Source: Bacteroidales bacterium (GTDB lineage: Bacteria > Bacteroidota > Bacteroidia > Bacteroidales > 4484-276). Taken from it: a stretch of DNA of 5,820 nt. The notes beneath the pieces were generated by a model. It was not told the origin of the DNA and searched no databases. It was given only the letters and a program-made list of their open reading frames with translations. Positions within the stretch are counted from its first letter, which is position 1. Each line of letters starts with the position of its first letter. The position numbers were made by a program, and so were the translations under genes. Below, one piece after another: positions 1 to 5,377 of this stretch. The stretch covers positions 1-5,820 of the forward strand of contig JAGYLT010000160.1 of the NCBI GenBank assembly GCA_018400545.1. Direction: 5' to 3'.

Positions 1-108
1 AAATTTCCTTCCGGAAAGTTGGGTTGAGATTGCTTCGCGTGCTGTTTCGTTAATTTCCTCCCAGGCAGCATTGCTAATGGGAGCAAGTGATTGTCTTAAG
101 ATATCCAT
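1..108 (-). CDS. enc: Encapsulin shell protein, N-terminal fragment (cut by window edge)
   Basis: Encapsulins are HK97-fold proteins that assemble into closed protein nanocompartments in the cytoplasm. Reading the minus strand from the ATG at 108 gives 36 open codons up to the window edge, beginning MDILRQSLAPISNAAWEEI and ending GRKF. The LAPIS..AWEEI stretch and the GRKF about 34 residues in match the start of family 1 encapsulins such as the Thermotoga maritima shell (recalled from memory). In that family the N-terminal helix helps form the inner pocket that holds cargo peptides. A GAGGA ribosome binding site lies 6 bases before the ATG, and the gene starts 11 bases after the stop of the encapsulated ferritin, so the two are almost certainly co-transcribed and the cargo is the ferritin. 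Only about one eighth of the usual 265-280 residues is visible, so the integrity of the rest cannot be judged. Confidence 0.9.
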   Translation of the reverse strand, partial: MDILRQSLAPISNAAWEEINETAREAISTQLSGRKF

Positions 109-119
109 TGTTTTTCCTC

Positions 120-467
120 TTATTTTAAATTTCCAATTCCTAAACTTGAGTCACTTTCGTTTTCTTCTTCATCGTCACCACCTTCTTCCAGTTCGGTGAT
201 TTCACCTTCGGTAAACAGGTAAGTGCGTAATTCTTCGTCCCATCCGGGCATGGTCCTCCGGAGGTATTCCAGCGCCATACATGCGTGCTCCATCTCCTCG
301 TCGCGATTGTGCTCCAGGATTTTTTTCAACTGTTCGTCGCCGGTAGCGTCCACACGCTGTTGGTACCACATCACGGCTTCAACTTCTTCAATCAGGCTTT
401 TGAGCGCCCTGGTATAATCTCGCGTTTCTTTGCTGAGTTCATCAGCTGGTTCGTGATAATCTGTCAT
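120..467 (-). CDS. encFtn: Encapsulated ferritin-like ferroxidase (EncFtn), encapsulin cargo
   Basis: This 115-residue protein is the iron-oxidising cargo of an encapsulin; in the family, two-helix subunits build a ring-shaped decamer with ferroxidase centres at dimer interfaces, and the shell stores the resulting iron mineral. Counted from the ATG at 467, the metal-centre residues known from Rhodospirillum rubrum EncFtn are present: Glu28 (ferroxidase), with Glu27, Glu30, Trp34 and Tyr35 nearby, then Glu58 and His61 in the motif HNRDEEMEH. The sequence RTYLFTEG at 81-88 is also family-typical. An acidic linker at about 89-106 leads to the C-terminal loading peptide SSLGIGNLK, which docks cargo to the shell. 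The frame stays open upstream to a TTG at 497, but that TTG is part of a TAACTTTG promoter element; the ATG at 467 fits family length better. No clear Shine-Dalgarno site precedes it. The shell gene follows 11 bases downstream. Confidence 0.95.
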   Translation of the reverse strand: MTDYHEPADELSKETRDYTRALKSLIEEVEAVMWYQQRVDATGDEQLKKILEHNRDEEMEHACMALEYLRRTMPGWDEELRTYLFTEGEITELEEGGDDEEENESDSSLGIGNLK

Positions 468-494
468 ATTCAAGTTGTTTTTTATATGTTTGAG

Positions 495-502
495 CAAAGT
501 TA
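495..502 (-). promoter_or_regulatory. Bacteroidota -7 promoter element for the encapsulin operon
   Basis: On the minus strand the bases read TAACTTTG, a full match to the Bacteroidota -7 consensus TAnnTTTG. It ends 27 bases before the EncFtn ATG, so transcription would begin roughly at 485-490 with a short leader. I see no good TTG at the -33 position, so this is a half-supported promoter. It argues against translation from the TTG at 497, which lies inside the element. Confidence 0.5.
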
Positions 503-699
503 AAAATATCTCTCTGAATATACTGATTTTAAATGGTTTTAACAGTCTTACAAAATTTGATATGTGGCTGTTTAGTTGTATAATCTTTCAGATGAAACTA
601 AAGAATCCGGAATAAGATGATCACTATATTTTCATTTTTGAAACAGGATTACAAGATTTGCAGATGACATCCGTTTGAATTTACCTGATAAGCAAATCC

Positions 700-1875
700 A
701 TGAAATTCAAACTTGCCATATTTCTAATTGTCTTATTTTCTGTATCATGCCAAACAGAAAAGGAACAGAATTTGGCCTTAGTTTCGGGAAAAATCAACGG
801 CACCCATGGGGGTCAGGTCAGATTGGAGGAGCTAAAAACCGGCAGGCTGATTCCGCAAGATTCTGCAAAAATAAATGCAAAGGGTAACTTTCAGCTAAAG
901 GCTTTTCCAAAAGAAGCCGGGTTTTATATGCTCCGGTTTTCTAACGATCATACTGTTTCGCTGGTGCTTAATAAACAGGATACCCTTATCCTGAATGCAG
1001 ATACAGCACCCGGGTTTTTGGATTATCAGATTTCAGGAAATGCGGGTTCGCGAATGCTGGAGCTTTATCATCATAAAACCGGTGCAACTTTATCCGGAAT
1101 TGATTCTTTGCGTGAAGTTCTGTTTCTGAAACAGGATAATCAGGATTTTGCAAGGATTAAGCCGTCGATTGATTCGACACTTAAGGATGTGCTTCAACAA
1201 CACCGGACATATGCCGAACAACTGATTCGTGACAATCCCGCCGAACTGGCGTCCATCCTGCTGATAAACAAGGCCATTGCAGGGCAGCCGCTTTTTACAA
1301 CCGAAGAAAACGCTGATCTGTATTTTTTAATTGAAGATCCCCTTTTGGCCAGGTATCCATCCAACAGCCACGTTAACGCACATGCAAGAAGAATGGACCG
1401 TTTACGCCAAAAAATGGATGCTCAGGCAAAGGCGGAAGCCAGGGTTGGGGTTGGAAAAGAAATTCCTCAACTGAAACTAAAGGATATCGATGGCAGGCAG
1501 CAATCGCTCCAACAATTCCGTGGTAAAAACATCATCCTGTTCTTTTGGGCATCATGGTCACCCGAAAGCAGGGCCGATATTCAATTGATGAAGTCAGCAT
1601 ATCAGAACTGGAAAAGCAAACATTTAAAAATCTATGCTGTTTCGCTGGATCATAAGGAGCAATTCTGGAAGGCCGCCGTGGAAACAGAAAACCTTCAATG
1701 GGTCAACGTTTCTGATCTGGCCGGCCCTCAAGGCCCCATCGCCCGGCTTTTCAATATTCCGGACGCATTACCTTTTTATTACCTGATTGACACCAGTGGT
1801 TTGATAAATGCAAAAACCGGGGATTTCAGCGAACTGAAAAATGCAGTTGATACACTTCTAAAAACCAATTCGTAG
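700..1875 (+). CDS. Lipoprotein with DUF4369-like region and cysteine-less thioredoxin-fold domain
   Basis: This 391-residue protein begins with a lipoprotein signal: basic start, hydrophobic residues 5-15, and the lipobox-like SVSC with Cys17 as the expected lipidation site. Residues about 25-115 (starting SGKING) resemble the beta-rich DUF4369 region common in Bacteroidota; 120-245 is mostly helical and charged; 249-391 is an AhpC/TSA/TlpA-like thioredoxin fold with GKEIPQLKLKDIDG, the FFWASW strand end, the cis-proline region ALPFYYLID (Pro358) and a final helix. In active relatives the motif after WASW is CxxC; here it is Ser287-Pro-Glu-Ser290, so both catalytic cysteines are absent. Cys17 is the only cysteine in the protein. 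It therefore should not act as a thiol oxidoreductase and may be a binding or structural protein in the envelope. The residues after Cys17 (QTEKEQ) are not a clear surface-export signal, so the leaflet is undecided. The ATG at 700 gives a proper signal peptide. The partner and role are unknown. Confidence 0.85.
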   Translation: MKFKLAIFLIVLFSVSCQTEKEQNLALVSGKINGTHGGQVRLEELKTGRLIPQDSAKINAKGNFQLKAFPKEAGFYMLRFSNDHTVSLVLNKQDTLILNADTAPGFLDYQISGNAGSRMLELYHHKTGATLSGIDSLREVLFLKQDNQDFARIKPSIDSTLKDVLQQHRTYAEQLIRDNPAELASILLINKAIAGQPLFTTEENADLYFLIEDPLLARYPSNSHVNAHARRMDRLRQKMDAQAKAEARVGVGKEIPQLKLKDIDGRQQSLQQFRGKNIILFFWASWSPESRADIQLMKSAYQNWKSKHLKIYAVSLDHKEQFWKAAVETENLQWVNVSDLAGPQGPIARLFNIPDALPFYYLIDTSGLINAKTGDFSELKNAVDTLLKTNS

Positions 1876-1880
1876 CGCAG

Positions 1881-1912
1881 GGGCAAAATCATTTCTTTGT
1901 TTACTTTTGCCC
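1881..1912. repeat. Inverted repeat overlapping the lpxH promoter
   Basis: GGGCAAAA (1881-1888) and TTTTGCCC (1905-1912) are perfect 8-base inverted arms separated by 16 bases. The right arm covers most of the -7 element of the lpxH promoter. Neither strand has a T-run after the stem, so it is not a standard intrinsic terminator for the lipoprotein gene that ends at 1875. It could be an operator or a weak 3'-end hairpin; chance is possible because the arms are short and AT-rich in part. Confidence 0.4.
1902..1909 (+). promoter_or_regulatory. Bacteroidota -7 promoter element for lpxH
   Basis: TACTTTTG matches TAnnTTTG completely and ends 19 bases before the ATG at 1929. The same spacing, within one base, is seen for the gene starting at 5378. 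No convincing -33 TTG lies 19-21 bases upstream. It implies that lpxH has its own start of transcription although it follows the lipoprotein gene by only 53 bases. Confidence 0.5.
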
Positions 1913-1928
1913 GAAATCAACACAGGGA

Positions 1929-2702
1929 ATGAAAAATCCGGGAAAAATATATTTCGCCTCCGACTTTCATTTTGGTATTCCGGATCCTGACAAAAGCAAG
2001 GTCAGGGAGGCCCGGTTTATCCGGTGGCTCGACTTTGTGAGCCGGGACGCTGCGGAGATTTTCCTGATGGGTGACCTCTTCGATTTTTGGTTCGAATACA
2101 AAACTGTCATCCCCAAAGGCTATGTTCGATTGTTGGGAAAACTTGCAGAAGTTGCAGATGCCGGTATCCCGATTCATTTTTTCAGGGGCAACCACGACAT
2201 GTGGGCTTTTGATTACCTGGAAAAGGAAATTGGCATCAAACTTTACCGCGATCCAGTCATCCGCGATTTCAGCGGGAAGCGTTTTTATCTTAGCCACGGC
2301 GATGGACTGGGCCCGGGAGACAATGGCTATAAATTCATCAAATGGGTTTTCGAGCGGAAGATCAACCGTTTTTTATTCAACTGGCTGCACCCTGACATTG
2401 GTACCCGGATGGGCCTTTACTGGTCGCGCCGCAGCAGGTATGCCAACGAAACTCCGGAGGCAAAGGAGAAAGAAGACAAGCTGTTTGAGGATATCGTCAA
2501 TTCAAGGCTGGCCGTTTATTGCCGTGAAAAGTTGAAAGAAGACCCAACCATCAACTATTTTGTTTTTGGCCACTGGCATATTTCAAATATTCATCCGATT
2601 GGAAAGGACAGCTTTTATGTTCACCTTGGCGACTGGATTAAATATTACACATATGGTGTTTTTGAAGGGAATGAATTCTCGCTCAGGAAATTTGAAGGCT
2701 GA
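1929..2702 (+). CDS. lpxH: UDP-2,3-diacylglucosamine diphosphatase (LpxH-type metallophosphoesterase)
   Basis: LpxH cleaves UDP-2,3-diacylglucosamine to lipid X and UMP, the fourth step of lipid A synthesis, as a Mn-dependent enzyme at the inner face of the cytoplasmic membrane. The 257-residue product shows the full calcineurin-like metal set: Asp12 and His14 (SDFHFG), Asp49 (MGDLFDFWFEY), Asn88-His89 (RGNHDMW), His123 (SHGDG), and His215 and His217 (GHWH). The GDLFDFW motif and the helical, basic lid region about 140-170 (WLHPDIG, YWSRRSRY) are typical of LpxH rather than of generic phosphoesterases. Compared with the 240-residue E. coli enzyme, the GNRD motif (Arg80) is GNHD here, so the assignment to the lipid A step is by family resemblance and not certain. 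The ATG at 1929 places the catalytic Asp12 at the expected distance. The gene ends 9 bases from the convergent gap gene. Confidence 0.85.
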   Translation: MKNPGKIYFASDFHFGIPDPDKSKVREARFIRWLDFVSRDAAEIFLMGDLFDFWFEYKTVIPKGYVRLLGKLAEVADAGIPIHFFRGNHDMWAFDYLEKEIGIKLYRDPVIRDFSGKRFYLSHGDGLGPGDNGYKFIKWVFERKINRFLFNWLHPDIGTRMGLYWSRRSRYANETPEAKEKEDKLFEDIVNSRLAVYCREKLKEDPTINYFVFGHWHISNIHPIGKDSFYVHLGDWIKYYTYGVFEGNEFSLRKFEG

Positions 2703-2711
2703 CTTTCACTG

Positions 2712-3722
2712 CTAAACAAACCGCTCGATTAATTCTACCAGCCTTGTTGAATACCCCATTTCATTGTCGTACCATGCCACCACTTTTACCAGTTTATTTT
2801 TTTCACCCAGCACTGCCGTAAGCCCGGCATCAAAAACCGCCGAGTGCGTATTGCCGATGATGTCCATGCTAACGATAGGGTCTTCGGTGTATTCCAGGAT
2901 GCCTTTCATCATGCCCTCAGCAGCTTCCCTGAATTTCCGGTTGATGGCATCAATACTCGTTGGTTTGCGGAGTGTGCAGGTGAGGTCGGTTAGCGATCCG
3001 TCGGGTACAGGTACCCTGATGCCCGCACCACCGAGATTGTTTTTCAGGTGTGGAAATATTTTTGTTGAAGCTTTGGCAGCACCAGTAGTGGTCGGGACAA
3101 TAGAATAGGCCGCAGCCCTCCCCCTTCGCAAATCTTTATGCGGCGAGTCAAGCAGATGCTGATCCTTGGTGTAGGAATGCACCGTGGTGATGAATCCTTT
3201 TTCGACGCCCCAGTTATCATCCAGGATTTTAATGAGCGGTGCAACATTGTTGGTGGTACATGATGAGTTGCTGATGATTCGGTCGTTGCGGTCGATCAGA
3301 TGATCATTCACACCCAGGACAATATACTGAACACCATCACTTTCGCCTTTGGCAGGAGCCGAAATAACCACTTTTGCCGCACCGGCCTTAAGATGCCTTG
3401 CCGCATCTTCTTTCTTAACAAATTTTCCTGTTGCCTCAACCACAACGTCAATTTCGTGTTCTTTCCAGGGGAGCTTTTCCGGATCTTCGATTTTACTCAC
3501 CCGTATCTTTTTACCATTAATGTACAGGTGATCTTCGTCATGATCAACAGTTCCGGGAAAGCGACGGTGTACGGAATCGTATTTTAGCAGATGACATAAC
3601 GACCTTGTATCGGTCACATCATTAATGGCAACCAATTCCATGTTTTGGTTGTTGATCATCTGTCGGCAAAAAATTCTGCCAATTCTGCCGAAACCGTTTA
3701 TTGCGACCCTGATTTTTGTCAT
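2712..3722 (-). CDS. gap: Type I glyceraldehyde-3-phosphate dehydrogenase
   Basis: This cytoplasmic enzyme of glycolysis and gluconeogenesis interconverts glyceraldehyde-3-phosphate and 1,3-bisphosphoglycerate with NAD(P). From the ATG at 3722 the product has 336 residues, the usual family length. Visible landmarks are the Rossmann start VAINGFGRIGR (6-16), Asp35 in the INDVTD loop that favours NAD by binding the adenosine ribose, the catalytic Cys155 in SSCTTNN, catalytic His182 in TVHSYT, the PTTTGAA substrate loop, and Asn320 in WYDNEMGYS. The loop that usually reads LDLPHKD in NAD enzymes reads LDSPHKD (Ser193-Pro194), keeping the proline but not the leucine. The frame extends 11 codons upstream to a TTG at 3755, but MTKIRVAINGFG is the family start, so the ATG was chosen. 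The gene is divergent from the dipeptidase gene (116-base gap) and convergent with lpxH. Confidence 0.97.
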   Translation of the reverse strand: MTKIRVAINGFGRIGRIFCRQMINNQNMELVAINDVTDTRSLCHLLKYDSVHRRFPGTVDHDEDHLYINGKKIRVSKIEDPEKLPWKEHEIDVVVEATGKFVKKEDAARHLKAGAAKVVISAPAKGESDGVQYIVLGVNDHLIDRNDRIISNSSCTTNNVAPLIKILDDNWGVEKGFITTVHSYTKDQHLLDSPHKDLRRGRAAAYSIVPTTTGAAKASTKIFPHLKNNLGGAGIRVPVPDGSLTDLTCTLRKPTSIDAINRKFREAAEGMMKGILEYTEDPIVSMDIIGNTHSAVFDAGLTAVLGEKNKLVKVVAWYDNEMGYSTRLVELIERFV

Positions 3723-3838
3723 AATTCGTTTGATTTTTATACTTTTACGCCCCAAAATTGGTCGGGCAAATTTATGATTTTATGCACCACAATAGTTTGA
3801 AACATTTTTACAAAACATAATAAAACACTTCAATTTCA
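3723..3838. promoter_or_regulatory. Divergent promoter region between gap and the M20 dipeptidase
   Basis: This 116-base AT-rich gap must hold promoters for both flanking genes because they are transcribed away from each other. For gap, the minus strand reads CAATTTTG (3760 to 3753), one mismatch from TAnnTTTG, 30 bases before the ATG. For the dipeptidase, the best site is the partial ATAGTTTG at 3792-3799, which matches poorly. No clear -33 elements or ribosome binding sites are visible. The function is inferred from gene orientation more than from motifs. Confidence 0.45.
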
Positions 3839-5212
3839 ATGAAACACGTAAACGAATACATCGAAAAGAACAAGGACAGATTTTTAGAAGAATTATTTGA
3901 GTTGATCAGAATTCCATCCATCAGTTCGCAAACCGAACATAAGGACGACATGCTGAAAGCCGCAGAAAAGTGGAAGCAGTTTATCCTGGAAGCGGGTGCT
4001 GATAAAGCTGAAGTGATGCCTTCATCAGGCAATCCGGTAGTTTATGCTGAAAAAATGATCGATCCCGATAAACCGACAGTTATGGTGTACGGCCACTATG
4101 ATGTGATGCCCGTTGACCCGGTTGATCTATGGAAAACAGAGCCTTTTGAGCCTGTGGTGAAAGACGGTATAATTTGGGCACGTGGTGCCGACGACGACAA
4201 AGGCCAGGCTTTTATGCATACCAAAGCTTTTGAGTTGATGGTAAAAACCGATACCCTGCCCTGTAATGTCAAATTCATGATTGAAGGTGAAGAAGAAATT
4301 GGCTCTCCCAGTCTTGGTGATTTTTGTGAAAAACATAAAGATCTCCTGAAAGCGGATGTGATTTTGGTATCTGATACCGGAATGATTGCTCAGGATATTC
4401 CTTCGATCACAACCGGGCTGCGCGGACTGGCCTATATGGAAGTTACAGTTACCGGGCCCAATCGCGACCTGCACTCCGGACTCTATGGCGGAGCCGTAGC
4501 AAACCCGATAAATATCCTCACAAAAATGATTGCCTCGCTGCAGGATGAAAAAAATCGCATTACCATACCCGGATTCTACGATGACGTACTGGAAGTTCCG
4601 GCCGGGGAACGCAAAGAGATGGCCAAGGCGCCATTTAACCTTGACGAGTATAAAAAAGCTATCGACATAGCAGAGGTTTATGGTGAAGAAGGATTTTCAA
4701 CCATGGAAAGAACAGGCATCAGACCATCACTTGATGTGAATGGAATTTGGGGCGGATACACCGGTGAAGGCGCAAAAACCGTGATCCCTTCAACCGCACA
4801 TGCAAAAATATCCATGCGGCTGGTTCCGGATCAGGATCATCATAAAATTGCGGAATTGTTCCAGAAGCATTTCGAGAGCATTGCCCCAAAATCGGTTAAG
4901 GTTAAAGTGGAAGCCCTCCACGGAGGCTATGCCTACGTTTCGCCTACGGATATGAAAGCCTACCAGGCTGCCGATAAAGCTTACACGGATACCTTCAGCA
5001 AAAAGCCGGTTCCGGTGCGCAGTGGCGGAAGTATCCCGATCATTTCCACCTTCGAGAAAATTCTTGGATTAAAATCTATTCTGATGGGTTTTGGACTGGA
5101 ATCTGATGCTATCCATTCGCCCAACGAAAATTATCCTTTGTTTAATTTTTACAAAGGCATCGAAACCATTCCTTACTTTTATAAGTATTATGCTGAATTA
5201 ATGGCAGAGTAA
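3839..5212 (+). CDS. M20-family metallopeptidase, CNDP-like dipeptidase
   Basis: This 457-residue protein belongs to the zinc aminoacylase/carboxypeptidase family M20 and most resembles the cytosolic nonspecific dipeptidase (CNDP) branch, which hydrolyses dipeptides with two metal ions. All the expected ligands are visible: His86 and Asp88 (GHYDVMP), bridging Asp119 (RGADDDKG), general base Glu152 and ligand Glu153 (EGEEEIGS), Asp179 (SDTGM) and His426 (IHSPNE). His212 in RDLHSG marks the start of the dimerisation (lid) domain, roughly 205-370, which in relatives supplies a histidine to the neighbouring active site. There is no signal peptide, so it should act in the cytoplasm. The ATG at 3839 follows an AT-rich leader without a Shine-Dalgarno site, as is common in Bacteroidota. 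It stands alone, ending just before a strong terminator. The exact substrate cannot be read from the sequence; peptides from protein turnover or uptake are likely. Confidence 0.92.
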   Translation: MKHVNEYIEKNKDRFLEELFELIRIPSISSQTEHKDDMLKAAEKWKQFILEAGADKAEVMPSSGNPVVYAEKMIDPDKPTVMVYGHYDVMPVDPVDLWKTEPFEPVVKDGIIWARGADDDKGQAFMHTKAFELMVKTDTLPCNVKFMIEGEEEIGSPSLGDFCEKHKDLLKADVILVSDTGMIAQDIPSITTGLRGLAYMEVTVTGPNRDLHSGLYGGAVANPINILTKMIASLQDEKNRITIPGFYDDVLEVPAGERKEMAKAPFNLDEYKKAIDIAEVYGEEGFSTMERTGIRPSLDVNGIWGGYTGEGAKTVIPSTAHAKISMRLVPDQDHHKIAELFQKHFESIAPKSVKVKVEALHGGYAYVSPTDMKAYQAADKAYTDTFSKKPVPVRSGGSIPIISTFEKILGLKSILMGFGLESDAIHSPNENYPLFNFYKGIETIPYFYKYYAELMAE

Positions 5213-5233
5213 AAGTTTATAAAAGCTATCATC

Positions 5234-5273
5234 CGGGGAATGTTGGCATTAGCGGCATTCCCCGTTTTTTTTT
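5234..5273 (+). terminator. Intrinsic terminator after the dipeptidase gene
   Basis: CGGGGAATG (5234-5242) pairs perfectly over 9 bases with CATTCCCCG (5256-5264), with a 13-base loop that may close further by two G-U pairs and one G-C pair. Nine Ts follow directly (5265-5273). It begins 21 bases after the stop at 5212 and separates the dipeptidase from the next gene. Confidence 0.93.
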
Positions 5274-5351
5274 CAGGCCGGATTCTGCTTCTTCAAAATT
5301 TGCATCATATTTGATCGTTAGGTTGCAACAATTCGATTTTTCTTGATTTTA

Positions 5352-5359
5352 TACCTTTG
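5352..5359 (+). promoter_or_regulatory. Bacteroidota -7 promoter element for the gene at 5378
   Basis: TACCTTTG is a complete match to TAnnTTTG and lies 18 bases before the ATG at 5378. It comes after the terminator, so the next gene is a separate transcription unit. A TTG at 5323-5325 is 26 bases upstream, farther than the usual 19-21, so the -33 element is doubtful. Confidence 0.55.
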
Positions 5360-5377
5360 CAAAAACAATTTTTAATC

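Noticed and set aside
468..497. Upstream extension of EncFtn by 10 residues from a TTG at 497
   Set aside because: The TTG is the end of a TAACTTTG promoter element, the added residues have no counterpart in the family, and the ATG at 467 gives normal family length.
223..503. Two plus-strand open frames opposite EncFtn (223-417 and 285-503)
   Set aside because: They are antisense shadows of a gene with clear family motifs, and neither shows a recognisable domain.
675..887. Plus-strand frame overlapping the start of the lipoprotein gene
   Set aside because: It overlaps the lipoprotein signal and DUF4369-like region in another frame and has no features of its own.
1917..2535. Open frames on both strands within lpxH (minus 1917-2297, plus 2071-2535)
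   Set aside because: They lie inside a gene whose seven metal ligands are all in the main frame; their translations show no known motifs.
2764..3587. Several open frames overlapping gap on either strand
   Set aside because: They are alternative-frame readings of a highly conserved enzyme, with low-complexity serine- or phenylalanine-rich products.
3723..3755. Upstream extension of GAPDH by 11 residues from a TTG at 3755
   Set aside because: GAPDH starts with MxKIRVAINGFGRIG almost directly before the Rossmann motif; the TTG also falls in the likely promoter.
3797..3821. TTGAAA and CATAAT as a -35/-10 pair before the dipeptidase
   Set aside because: The spacing is only 13 bases and the pattern is not the one used by Bacteroidota.
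3808..4474. Minus-strand frames opposite the M20 dipeptidase (3808-4032, 4096-4278, 4127-4474)
   Set aside because: Antisense shadows; no ribosome binding site, promoter or domain supports them.
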